From: Neodiprion pinetum
Lineage: Eukaryota > Arthropoda > Insecta > Hymenoptera > Diprionidae
Length of the DNA: 64,000 nucleotides
Reading direction: 5' to 3'
NCBI RefSeq assembly: GCF_021155775.2
Contig: NC_060237.1
Coordinates: 19,304,970 to 19,368,969, forward strand
Below are positions 35,336-47,258 of this stretch, in pieces. Below the pieces are notes generated by a model. That model did no database searches. It saw only the letters and a list, made by a program, of their open reading frames with translations, and had not been told where the DNA came from. Every line of letters starts with the position of its first letter. The first letter of the stretch is position 1. The position numbers were made by a program, and so were the translations under genes.

Positions 35336-38300
35336 TGAGTGTGAAATTGGTGAACCGTGATTGTTGCAGCTGGAACAAGCGCAGTTTGAAAAATCGCGTC
35401 ATCGATCAAAATCCGAACAAAGGGATTGACGATAATTCAAATAACGCCACGTAATTGATGTAAAAATATAAATATAGAAAATTGCCGACCTTTGGTGACA
35501 GCTAAAAAGTCATTCGGTTGTATCGACAAGGTTAACGTACCTGTGAATACAAAAGTAACATATTTCCGTGATTTTACCTTCATTCAGTTACATTCGAAGA
35601 GGGATCGACACGCGAGTCGTGGGTCGAAAGTGGTCGTTGTTCCAATGTCCCGTCGACTGTTTATCCGCAGTGTAATATAATCTCCGATAACGCATATCGC
35701 CCCCCTTTTCCGAGGACATGACACGCCCTGATCAATGCGCGTCAAAAATTTTTATCTGCAGCCGGTAGGTATTATGTGCACACGTAAGGATGATTGAACG
35801 GCTGTGATTAACGTTGACGTGAAAGCGGTGCGTTTTACCAACATGCATCCTGTCCCGCACAAAAGAACCGCGATTTATACGACGCGCTGATAACACGCTT
35901 CCACGATTACAATATTCAAGGCGCTATAATTCGACCGGACAAAATACAATACAAACGGGGAATACAATGGGGCTGCAGGGCTGAATTCGGGAGAAAATAT
36001 CATATTCTCATGCTCAAATAATCAACGTTGCGCGTTATCGGGGTGATTTTATCCAGTATAATCACCTCGGATATATTCACCTTATCTTTTATTCTTACGG
36101 AGATAGTGTGAGTTACGTTTTCTAGTCTTCATTTTCACGTAGCTAAATCTGCTGTTCATCTTGATATTTTTTTACGGTAGAGAAGATAAGATAAACAGCT
36201 TACTGAATCGTATACGGTGACGTCAATAGGACTCGAAACGCAGAAGTGAATTTTGCGAACGTAAATTATGCAACAAAAACGTTCCTCTGAAAGAAAATTC
36301 TCGCAATTTACTATCAATGAGCGAAAGGATTTGCTTCAGAAAAACATATTTCACCACCCTTAATTACATTTCACTTGATATCACCAGATTTTTCCTTATT
36401 TCAAAAAAAAAGAACAACCGTCAAGACCATTAAATCACCCTCGTTACCTCGACAAAAAATTATTCCCAGTAACAACATATCTTTTTCTGACGTCCGCAAA
36501 AAGACATTTTCTTCAATCAACATTAGTTTTATTTTTTTTTTTTTCAAGTGTATTAAGAATCTCCCGTTCTTATGGTTATCTTTTTATACCACATTACGTA
36601 TAGAGATAATTGCTTGAGGAGCCGTATCTTTCATTTTACCTCGACAAATAATCTCATCTTCGTCTGATAGTAGTACTCGTTATCTTGCAAGCTACATAAT
36701 TATAACGAGCTCCTTGAACTCGATTTTGAACCTCGCGCCCAAGCCCAACGTCAAAAACATGTCAGGCTCCGACCGCTGGTGAAAGAAATTTGGAAATTGT
36801 TCGCGCTCCGCGATCGCGTCTCAAGTATTTCCGGAATTTGATTCTGACCTTAGTCGTAATCCCGGATCGTCATCCCTCCGTCCCCCAAGATACCAGCCAT
36901 CGACAGCAGCAGATGCCAGAGCCCCGAAAGATGGCCGAGCGAGGGGAACTCGTGTCTATGAGACACAGGGGGTATAGGGGGGGGGGGGGGGGGGGAGGGG
37001 GGGGGGCAGAGTTTTATTGCCCCGCTGATAACGGATGAGAACTTTTACTCCAGGCGGTGCCCGTGACTCATCGCATTTTCCTAGAGAAGAAACCCGAGGT
37101 CTGCAGGGGTGCGAGACCGGCGGACCCTTCGAGAAGGCTGGCACCGTGGCTCCGACGTCGATGACAGTACAAAACGGTACGGGGGATGAAACATATTGTG
37201 CTCCTTCCCCGCAGGAGTCTCATTTCCAGCTACATTTCCGCCCCGTAACCACCGCAATGAAATTCCTTTTTATTTCCGTTTTATTAACCACCCATTTCTA
37301 CCTCACTTCCTTCCTTCAACTACTCTTTGTCTAGCCAGACTCACGCCCCAGTATTATCTCTTGGCGTTTCCTGTTTTAACGACTGTTTTCTCCTTCGTTT
37401 GAATTTCGAAAGTTGGCGAGTATGTCGCGTAATCGCCGAAGACTCGTTACTACTAATTTCAAGTATCCTTGCCTCGCGGTCATAGTGATGTAACAAACTT
37501 ACCTGGCGTTGGGTAGACTTGATTATATTAGAAGCCCCTGCGAGGCTTTGAACCTTGTGTAGAGGATTGTATCATCATATGCAGGGCGACTTGTGATAAT
37601 CAAGTGGAAGTAAAACTTCTTTAACGTACACGTTGACGAAGCTTGCATAATATTGCAAAAACGCTGGCTATTTACATGCTCATTTGAGGCAGGCATTTTT
37701 TCTCATCTTTAATAGACTCGAAATTTGGAAATTGGAATTACTTGATTTCGATGAAACTTGCTACTTCAGAGTTTTTTGAGAAGACTGATTACGGGCATAA
37801 AATTGAAATCCAAAAGTGCAAAATAGTGGATCTAGAGAGCCTACCATTTTAAAATCTTAGATTCTTAATTCAAATTTGTAATTAATGCCTTCAGAAACAC
37901 TCAGGTACCAAGTTTCGTCCAAATCCTGTAATTTCCTGTATTTTAGTTGGAACCATAATGGATCCAAGCTTTAAGTTCGAGTTCGTAATTATCGACTACG
38001 AAAATCCCGGGTCTTCAAATTTCGATTCAATCAGCGGTCAGGAAAACGTAGGCCCCAATTCGTTGAATACAGCTTGCAGCTTTGCTGCATCGTAGCTTCA
38101 TCCAATACGCGCGCTGGAAAACTTTCACTTAGACTTTACCATCCTCATTTTGCATGCACATCACGACTATTGGGCTGACGATCTGGGAGTTACGGTACAC
38201 GTTGTATAGAGACTACGAAAAACAGTTTCTCGATCATCTGGACCGGACGCACTTTTGCCACTTTGAATCCAACCAAAAAAAAAAAACACAACCGCAAAAA

Positions 38301-38771
38301 AGTAGTTGCAATTGCAGACGCGTATTTATACTCACAGTTTCATTGATCGCAACCAAGTACGTAACGAGTGATTACAATAATTCGCGAAACAAAAGCGGCC
38401 ATCTGGCCTATCGTAAAAACCCCGGAGAATATCCGATGAAAAGACCACTCATTCGAACAATAACTCGTTCACAGGGACGAGAAGTGGGAGGAATGAATAG
38501 GCAGTTTCAAGAAACGACAGGAAATCGGAAAACGGATTTCGGATTAATGACGTCCATTATCGTCAAACTCGATTATTATATTTTTGTGACGCGGAAGTAG
38601 TCATCATACTTTGAGCCATAAGTGCAGTACAAGTACTCAGCTTCCCAGAACTGCTGTATTCTTCAGCCAATGGACAATGCTATGGGGTACTTTTAACGTT
38701 ACAGAAATTCTTTCGCCTCCTGCATTACAGTTTCAGCTGGGATAGATGTAACGGTTTTGATCACTTTACCA
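35336..38771. other. Unassigned DNA
   Basis: Contains the G-run at 36977-37006 and a pyrimidine-rich island (37180-37400). 37730-38110 carries phrases such as AGTTTCGTCCAAATCCTG and AACCATAATGGATCCAAG that look like a decayed interspersed repeat. An open frame of 148 codons from ATG 38154 to 38600 crosses an A-run and has no other support. Confidence 0.4.
36977..37006 (+). repeat. G-run (19 G, A, 10 G)
   Basis: Nearly uninterrupted guanine tract, capable in principle of forming a G-quadruplex. It is probably length-variable and error-prone in sequencing. Confidence 0.95.
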
Positions 38772-39199
38772 CACTGAGAAAAATTTCATTTGTTATAGTA
38801 ACTAGAAAAATTCAGTAAAACATGTATCGTTATAGAAATTGTTAGAATATTGTTGGAATTACGAAAAACGAGGTACGCGTAACCATTTTGCGCTATCGTC
38901 GATCCTTTTTCGGTAATTGCAACGCAAAATCAGTTTTCGAGGTTTACTCTACTTTTTTAGTTAAACAAGGCTTTAAAGTCAATTTATTGTTGCACAAGCA
39001 TTAAATTTTCGCAACAGTTACAAGAAAATATAGTAACAGTGATCGTAATGAGAAAGAATAGTAACGGATACTAGACTTTCCGGTAACAGCTAGAAAACTA
39101 ATTTTCATTTTCTACCTAGAACTATATTTTTCGATTGTGGTAAAAAATGAAATTAGTTAAGGACTGAGCGGTAACCGGAACAAAAAAATTCTCTCAGTG
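38772..39199 (+). mobile_element. CACTG-ended MITE, copy D
   Basis: A 428-bp element starting CACTGAGAAAAATTTCATTT and ending CTCTCAGTG, in the orientation of copy A. The flanks read TACCA before and TACCA after, a 5-bp direct repeat. The nearest two bases are CA and TA, so the 2-bp pattern of the other copies is imperfect here. No coding capacity. Confidence 0.93.
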
Positions 39200-41612
39200 T
39201 ACCAATCGTGGTCATATTCATTGCGTGTAACCTGAGCTGGTTATGACCAAAAACGGTACAGCGATGCTTCGATCTACGCAAACGCTAATCTTCAGACAGT
39301 GAACTGTACCAAGTATCGAATACTTCTGGCCAAGACCTTTTCAAAGTCGGATTTCGGTTACGAATCGAGCAATCGAAGAGATACAACGTCAAATTAATGT
39401 TTACGGGACTTTAAAAAAAGTGACGTTTCAGCCTCGGAGTCCGTGAACAGGATGAGTCGTACGTTACTAATCAACGTTATGAAGCGTGACTTACAAGAAA
39501 CGGTTCGGTCGTGGCGTATTACTCACCGTCGAATCCCAAGGGAAGCAGTCCCATTTCTCCTCGTCTTGTCATTCGTTTTTCCTGTCTCCTCGGTGTTCCC
39601 CGTCGTTCTATCCTGGAAAAGTGACGGACCCTGTATCAGCTCTCTTCTATTCCCGTGTTCCAGTCTTGAAAATTGTCCGGGGACCACGGCGTACTAACGA
39701 ACGTGACAAGAGCCGAGCGGACTTATCATTCTTGGGATCATATCACGGATATTTGAAATCGGTGGTTCGGAACAGACTGTAATGAAACGTCACCCCGTGT
39801 TTGATCTCAGCGGCCGGAAATCCACTATAAATAATTCATCCGGCAAGATTCCGCCGGCTCGAGGTGCTCGTAGGTGCGAGTCCGGTTCCTCGCACTTCGG
39901 CACGTCTAATGAAACGAACCTGCTGTTCCTGGCCATGGTTTGAGTTATCGTTTCTCTCGTATCTCCGAGACCCCGCGCGATCGGAATTACGTGAGTGCGG
40001 TTGTGTGTCCTCGAATCACGCACCGGTTATTGATTCAAAGGTAGATTTCGGCGAGCGTTTTGGAATCGGAAAGAGGATTGAAAAATTTAACGTCATTTTA
40101 CAACGATCCCGAGTTGTGTTACGAGCTTTGTTTCCGATCAAGCAGACGCAGGTTTGACCGGCGGTAAATTAAGACGAAAATTCTTGAATACTCGCGAAGT
40201 AATGAAAATTCTTTCCAAGAGCGTGATTCTTTTACCATCGGGCGAAAAAAAGAAAGAAAGTTACACGAACGGCATTGCGAAAGTTTATCAAGAGCGCTTC
40301 TTGAAATTCATGTAAAAAGAATTTCCGAGATTATTTTCTAACGTATACTACTTGCGGATTCTTTCTTTTTTTTATTTTTAATCCTGTAGACGTAAAGAAT
40401 CTAATTGAACTTTGATGACGAACACCTGAACTCTGACTACGAAAAGTTTTCATACCCGAAGCATTTCTTCGAGAAGATCTTTCCGACAAATGGGGGGAAA
40501 ATACTGATTCGACCACGTTTGAATTATTCTCTACCGTATCCCGTAATTCTTTAGTGATACGAACGACGCCTCCGGCATCCAGAAACACGCTTCTGGCTCT
40601 TTCATTTTTACTTATTTCATTTTCCTTCAAGGTTCACTCATTTCACCCTCGTATCTCTTCAAGATTCTGTATACAGAACTGGTTTTGGCGTACGAGGCTG
40701 AAATTCTCAAGTCAGAAACGGTGCCGCAGAGACTTACCGGTGCGAACATACATACACATGTATTACACACATATAATACATAGACACACCTGATCCTGCT
40801 AAGTAAATTGTAAATTTAAAATTCTGAACGTCAAACGACTAGCAAAGTATCCGAGGCTGCAGAGCCGCGCGTCTGCTCGAGGAAATATGCATCCAACTTT
40901 TGATACCTACATATTTTCTTTCCGGGCGAAACGCGCCTCGCGAACATCCTGCTCAGCCGTACCTGACCCTGATTGTTAATTCAGAGTCCATACCTGCAGT
41001 TCGGCGCAAAGTGCTGCAGCTGCATTCGAACTCAAATCGTTCCTACGTTTTTCCCGTTCTCGGTAATTTGCGATGTGTACCTGTAATACAGTTTCCTCGT
41101 ATCCTTTTTCCTTTTCCGTCTCTTCTTCGAATCGGGCGAGAGGAGAAGGGCGGATTTATGGCCTCGCCTGGAGTCCATGAACCACTCGATAAGCGGAGGG
41201 TATAATCGTTGATAGGATATCGTCGATAAATACTGCGAAAGCTCTAAAGCTCCGGTGCGGATCCGCGAGTTGTTGGTGTAGAGCGTAATTGCAATCAGCA
41301 CCGGAACAAGTTGATAGTCGGGAGGTTCATTGTCTCCTCACCGCAAACGAGGGAAAGTGTCGGTAGCGCGGTGCACAACAGCATTGGCTGAGGGTGAGGG
41401 GCTGAGTTTCACGGCGTGATTAGCAAATTTCATGCAAATACCCCCGCGGCGCAGAATTCGCGGAGGGGGAGAACTACCCACCGCATGAATATTCCGCTTG
41501 CCATTCTCGCGATTTATCCAACAGATAAAGTAGTCCGTGGTGACTGGAGCGAACAGCCTCTTCTCTTCTCAACCCCCGAGCCAACAGAATCCGCGCCTCT
41601 TTGGACTCCCCT
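39200..41612. other. Unassigned DNA
   Basis: No supportable gene. 39540-39680 is pyrimidine-rich. 39780-40150 and 40870-41200 are mixed-composition with open frames of up to about 100 codons on both strands and no decisive signals. Confidence 0.45.
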
Positions 41613-41983
41613 CTCTTAAAGAAATTTCTAGTAATTATGGTCAACCGTAAAATCGTCAACCATTTTCAGTGCCTTACCATAACCGAAGAATACAATTCTC
41701 GGTTGAAAAATGAAAATTAGTTTTTTAACTGCGTAAGATGAGGACATGCGTATTTTACTGTTATTTTTTAATTATTCAAGGTTACGTAATATTTTACTAG
41801 ATAATGTAGCTAACGAAACAAACTAAACAAAAGGATTTAACGCACGTTGTGACGTGACCAGAAAATTTATTACTTGTACCACATTTTCTTCTGGTTTGAT
41901 CAATACGTAAACCGTTGTTGTAAAGATACCCGTTTAACTATAGAATTTTTCAATAACTGTAGCAATTGAAAATTTTCTCAGTA
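41613..41983 (-). mobile_element. CACTG-ended MITE, diverged copy E
   Basis: Aligns with copies B and C in order (AAATTTCTAGTAA, AATGAAAATTAGTTTT, AACTGTAGCAATTGAAA, TTTTCTCAGTA) but at much lower identity and with internal loss, giving about 371 bp. Termini are eroded. It is an older member or a sister subfamily, showing the family has been active over a long period. Confidence 0.65.
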
Positions 41984-44900
41984 TACAGACGACGAAATAA
42001 CTATTGTTTTACGGAATTGTGAAAGGGATTTATTTTACCCAACTTGACAGACATTGTTTGAATTAAACCCTCGCGGATGAGCCATGCGATCTTTTAAGCG
42101 ACGGTAAAGTTTTTAACTACGGAACTTGTGCTATTTCTGTATCAACTGATCCGGACTTACTATTCTTGTTAAATCGATTGAAAATTTCTAACCGTCGCGT
42201 GACGTTTTATAATCTTGCAAATTTTATTCACCTTCGGATAATTGAATGCCTATTGAATATTCATGTACAAGGTTTTTCGAATATACGTAGTATAGGTATA
42301 ACCGTTGAAGGATTTCCACTTAGAAGAACACGTCTTGCTACATGTACTTGGAAAATTCAATTAACATTTCAAATAAACTTGAACTTTTCTTGGTTTTCTC
42401 CATTATGTTTTGGTTTTTCTTTTTTTTTTCGAGATATTCCGTCGATACTCCGATTTTCCAAAACTGTCCCACACAACATGAAATCTTTCTAAGAAACTTT
42501 CAATAAAATATTTTATAGAAAGATTATGAGAATTTTTTTAAGAACAACAACAATCAAGAAATCTTTTGCAAGTTTCTCGCGCGGACATTTTCAACTTGCA
42601 GCAACCTTTTTTTGAAATATTTTTGCAATTTTTCTTTCTTTTCATGAAAGATTTCAGAAAGTTTTCTGAAGTATTCATCGTTATGTGGGTGTGACTACGA
42701 AGAATTAAATTTGTGCACTCAAAAAGACTTCATACGGCATAATTTACTGCATTGTTTACATTCAAAATTAGTCGCAATCACCGATATATAATTTTTTCCG
42801 CGATCCGAACTATTGCTTTGTCCGTAAAAAAGGTAAAATTTGACTAATTGTTAATTATAATACCTCGCGAGTAAAGCTCCATTGATCATAAAGAATATCT
42901 CGCAGAACGAATAAATGCGGATTCAATTTTCACCGGTTAAATACATTACACAATCCTCGGGTAATCGAATCTATAAATTAGTGACCAAACTAAAAGGAGA
43001 CTGGGATTAGGATACAGTTCTGTGCCACTTCGCTTGAGACGAGAAGAGAAACTAATTGCTTGTTCAATGTCATTGGCATTATTCTCGTATCAATTATACA
43101 ACCATCCGTCAAAAAGAATATGACGTAATGATGTATTGAAATGAGCAACTGTTACAGCTGTTCTTTAAAGTCTAGAATTCGATGTAAATCCTAATGAGGA
43201 ATAAAAAAACCACGTGACGAAGAGAATCGAGGAAAAAGCAAAAATGTAACAGAAGTTGGCAACTGCAAATTGTGCAGATAGTCGGGATCTGAAGTCAACG
43301 CGAGACTCGGGGATCTCACCTCGATCGCAATTCGCCGAGCAAACATCGCGACTGAGTTGTCACCGGTAATTTTACGATCGAATGTCACCTGAATACCCCG
43401 GGGAACATTAATCGAACGTTGCGTCGAGGGTGTGAAACGGCGTTGGATAGACCGAAATAACTCTCCAAGGTCTACTTAAATCTCGTTCCTCAATTGAGGT
43501 CAATTTTCCTTAAGCCCTCAGCTTACGAGTAATCGGTCGTAACGACAAGGACTTCTGCAATTCTCGGACTCGATGCAGAGAGAAGACTTCTTATCCCCGA
43601 TAGTAAGAAGAAGAAGTAGTAGATTGGTTATTTATCCGTCGTTTAAAGGTCTGCGGTTAATTTATTTTATTTGCGAAATAAACAGTTTAATCTCTAATTT
43701 ATATTTACGACGATTCTTGCGGTTATACGTACGGCATAAGGTAAAAGGTTAGCGAAGACATGCGATCGCCTTGAGAAACTCACGGTCGCGACGATGCCGT
43801 GCTTTATTTTTACTCGCGTAATCGAATCCATAATCGATTTATTTGCACAATTTATATCCGTCATCAGAGGCAGATGTATTCCATAGCCGGCTTACTGCAT
43901 TCACCGGGAAAACAACGGGTCCTCCATCACGGTTTGACAGCCTTTCTTCCGGTTCCGAAACCCGAATATCAAATAGACCATTCGCATGCCCGACAGAAAA
44001 ACGCTGGAATTATTATCATCACGGTAGAAGTCCGAAGGAAGACTCAGGCTGCGGATGGGCTGGAAGTTGTTGTTCATAATTAAAGCGGAGCCAGCAGGTC
44101 GAGTTCGTTATAAATTACTGTAAATGGGAAAGTTGAATGAGTAAAAAGCAGCTAGCCTGCGAAGCTACTTTTGAAATTCCCCGCCTACGCTTTACTTCAA
44201 CCTTCAAAGCATCGGGCTGGCAATTTTTTCGCGTTTCTCTCTTCCAGCCCTCCTTTTACGCCCGCTGCACATCGCCACCGTGTTCGAATTCCAGCGCAGC
44301 TCTTCGACCCTTCGACATCGTCTCTTCCAACGTCCGCCGCATGCTTTACTCTGCTTTCATTCGTATTTTATCCGACGCCAATTTTGCCCCGTCCCCTGCT
44401 TCCACCCCTGCAGCTAATTTACCTCCCCGACTAGCCCAGGTTTCATCTCTCCCACCGAGTTTTACTCCACCTGGACGGGCGACGAGACGCCCTGACGAAA
44501 CACCCTGCTGGTCAAGACGGACCGTGGGCTGCGGGGTAATTGGACCCGGAGGCAAATCGCTAGTTGGTTAATTAAGCGGTGAAACTATGACGGCCACCCG
44601 ACGAACCTGAAACGTGCTCGAGGCTGCGGTGAACGGCGTATGATCGACGTCGATTTCAGGGATCAAAGAATCCGAATGAAGGAAATGTTCTTTGAGATAA
44701 CGAGGCTTCAATCGAGACAGCAAAGATCATTGGAGATCATTGCTAATCGGTTGAAATCACGTGACAGGGTTAAAAATCGTTGTAAGTCTTGTTGTAAAAG
44801 ACAAGTGATTCATATTCATTAGCATTTTATCGATGTTCGTCCTATCATCGTGTGCTTTCGTTAATTTTCAATAATTAGCTATTTATTTTTTGAGATTCAC

Positions 44901-46031
44901 TGCGATTATATCCAATCCGGAAATTACTGAAAATCGCCAACATCACACGCAAATCATCGTAATTTAATGGAGATCACTTGGTAGACTGGAAACAAAGTAG
45001 AAATTAATTGAATTGAAACCAATTATTCGATTTCCATCGTGTCGATTGTTTAGGAATTCCGATTATCACCCGACTGAAGACTCAGATACTTCACCTCGTG
45101 TTATCTACAGTGCAAAAGATACTCCGATGTGCTTTTCTTTCACTTGCTAATAAGCCCGTACACAATCATTGCTCCTGGTTGTAGCTGAAACTTGGTTGTA
45201 AACTTCTAACCAGCACGTAATATTGCAGTAAGTGTGTAAAGTTTCAAATATACAAGATGACGAGCTCTTTTGCGTACCCGCCCGGGCACTTCGAACATTC
45301 CCTAGAAATAATGGAGCATAGAGGAATAGCGAGGAAATTTAAATTGGCATAAATAAGTGTGCAGAAAATGGGACATTGTTTCAATTTACATTCCTCTCAC
45401 TGTTCCTTGGACATTCGGCACGCTCCATTTTCGTCAGGGTTCACAGTTTTAAATTAGGTTGAAACATTTTCAAGTGACAGCAGAACCCTCAAAATACTTC
45501 TGAATTGTTCTGAGCCTTTTTCCCCCGTGTAAACGTTTTTGAGTTTCGAAATATTGAAAACCCTCTACAGTACGACCTTTTGTAAAATTGTTACAAATTT
45601 CTGAAGAGTGTATCTCTTTTATACTGATAATTTCAAGATCAATTCTACAACGGAATTATTTCTTCTTGATTATTAGAGTAGCCTGAAATATTTGTCGTTT
45701 AAAAACTTATAAAATCATTCTAAGCAACGTCGATTTCAATCGTCTTATCGGTTCAATTCCGTGATGGATTCATTATTTAATTCTTTTTGAAACACTGTAA
45801 AAGCTTTGCTCCTTTCTAAAAATTTCAAAACGCTTCAAGAGCCAAGAATAATAATTATTTCATCAAGAAACCAACGGTTAAACGAGGGGAAAGAATACAA
45901 TTTTAATATAATAGAATATTCTGAGAATTTTAAAAGTGGACGAACTGTTTGTTTTATTCACCCATTCGTCAAGTAGCCAGCGGCTGCTTGTCTATATAAT
46001 AGTATTCTTCATGATCCAGAAGGTTCCAAGT
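41984..46031. other. Unassigned DNA
   Basis: No defended gene. 44180-44570 is GC- and pyrimidine-rich and open for about 144 codons on the plus strand, but with Ser/Pro/Ala-biased composition and opposite-strand frames. The rest is AT-rich. Confidence 0.45.
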
Positions 46032-46098
46032 CACGTGTAAGATTTTGATACATGCGACTACAACAATATATAAGAGTGGATCGTAAACGGATCATCAA
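46032..46098 (+). promoter_or_regulatory. Candidate core promoter for the signal-peptide gene
   Basis: CACGTG (46032-46037) precedes TATATAAG (46067-46074). An ATCATCAAAC start region follows, with A at 46097, 30 bp from the TATA start, which is standard insect spacing. The ATG of the signal-peptide exon is 324 bp further on, with several upstream ATGs between. A 5'UTR intron ending at TTCTGTTCCAG (46378) is therefore likely if this promoter is used. TATATAAG alone occurs by chance several times in a window this size. Confidence 0.3.
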
Positions 46099-46420
46099 AC
46101 TGGTGGTATGCGAGACTTTTAAAAGGTGGTTTAAATCATAAATTTAACACAAACGGCGAGAACTTAATATTCAAGCAGTACTTCTAGAGCTTGCATAAAA
46201 CTACAGTATTCGTGCAACGTTTTCAACTCCAACCTCTGCAACGTATAAATATTCTGACAAGGTTTATGCAATATTGCGTGCTGTGTGAGCAGAAATGCTT
46301 GTGTCCCGATGCTCTGAGATCGTGGAATTCTGGGCCCCTTTTCTTCCAGTAAGCACTGAGCTCTGATTTCTGTTCCAGGTAGAACGATTGCACAATGAAG
46401 ACTACATAAGTTGCGCGACC

Positions 46421-46475
46421 ATGAGGGCGTTTGTATTGATCCTCCTCTCCTTGCAACTCCTGGTCTACACGGCAG
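46421..46475 (+). CDS. Signal-peptide exon of a secreted or membrane protein
   Basis: ACCATG gives a strong initiation context. The 18 codons read MRAFVLILLSLQLLVYTA: one basic residue, a leucine-rich core and a small polar end, a textbook signal peptide. The frame then meets G|GTAAGA, a consensus donor at 46476, leaving phase 1. Upstream, TCTGATTTCTGTTCCAG at 46362-46378 could be the acceptor of this exon, which would then include a four-codon upstream ORF (46395-46409). Signal-peptide first exons ending in phase 1 near the cleavage site are common in insect secreted proteins and receptors. Without later exons I cannot name the family. Unspliced, the frame would end after 30 residues. Confidence 0.5.
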
Positions 46476-46735
46476 GTAAGACGTCATTTCTGGGCTCGTT
46501 CCTCGTCAAATAAAATCCGACATTCACCGAACTTAACGCAGGAATTCAGAAATATCTTAATTCGATCCCGGTGATATTTTCCCCCGATGATTGGAGATCG
46601 TTAAACGCAGCTAATTGGCGATTGGATGGCTCGCCGTGTGTTTAACCCTCCAACCAATCAACCGGACGAGAGAAGTTGGAGCAGCTAGGAAGGCTCTGAA
46701 AGAAGTTTTATCTTTCCGATTCGAAAGTTGATTAG

Positions 46736-47052
46736 TGCAACTCGTCGTGCCGAGAACAGACGCAATGTATTTGGAACGAACAAGCGGTGTCCCGTTTAAT
46801 CTTTCCTATTTTCTGTACCCACTCATTCCGCTACACGGTCACCAATTTTCCACATCGAGTTTTTACCATTTTTTACCGTCGCACCGCCTCGCTGGAGATG
46901 AATCCTGCAAAGTCGTTCGGTATAAACCAGCCTGTGACTCGAGGATTGCAAAAAATTCTGACCCCGAGTCGTGGTCGAAACACCGCGTTATTTTAGCGGC
47001 GAAATTATACCCAACGCGTCAATATTATGCGGGTAAAAAATCTGCTGCCTAA
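46736..47052 (+). CDS. Candidate second exon of the signal-peptide gene
   Basis: After the acceptor TTTTATCTTTCCGATTCGAAAGTTGATTAG is cut at 46735, two bases plus 104 codons are open to TAA at 47050-47052. The entry phase matches the donor at 46476 (intron 260 bp). The mature part of the resulting 123-residue protein has only two cysteines and no domain I recognise; it is basic towards the C-terminus. AATAAA follows 200 nt after the stop. Acceptor quality is moderate and a gene of this shape can arise by chance. The alternative is that the signal-peptide exon splices to distant exons beyond the window. Confidence 0.28.
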
Positions 47053-47252
47053 AGAATTTTTGAAAATATCTGGAAGTCAGCGGGCTCTTTTACCCTCCGA
47101 GTGGGTTCGGTCACCCCCTGAACCTTTCTGGAATTCTGATGGCAAGCGTTTCTCCCGCGGGAACCACTTATCTCACGACTTACTCTATTCCAAGTGGCTT
47201 GTTATTTGGCCTAACAAGTGGAAAAAGGTAGAAGAAGGGATAAAAAAAAAAA

Positions 47253-47258
47253 AATAAA
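47253..47258 (+). terminator. Poly(A) signal AATAAA
   Basis: Canonical hexamer about 200 nt after the candidate stop at 47052, followed by T/G-rich sequence (TTTCTGTATTCTG). It sits inside an A-run, which makes a chance match easier. Confidence 0.3.

Noticed and set aside
37540..37555. Minus-strand B-box-like GGTTCAAAGCC
   Set aside because: One mismatch to consensus, and no cloverleaf can be built around it.
38154..38600. 148-codon plus-strand frame from ATG
   Set aside because: Balanced composition but runs through an A-tract; no promoter, no splice signals, no recognisable domain.
44137..44571. 144-codon GC-rich plus-strand frame
   Set aside because: Ser/Pro/Ala bias matches the pyrimidine-rich DNA and the opposite strand is open too.
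45750..45765. tRNA-like B box (GGTTCAATTCC)
   Set aside because: Only three of five T-stem pairs form and there is no A box or acceptor stem upstream.
46542..46646. Alternative second exon after CTTAACGCAG (66-bp intron)
   Set aside because: Phase-compatible and open for 34 codons, but the polypyrimidine tract is poor and the branch-like site is too close to the AG.
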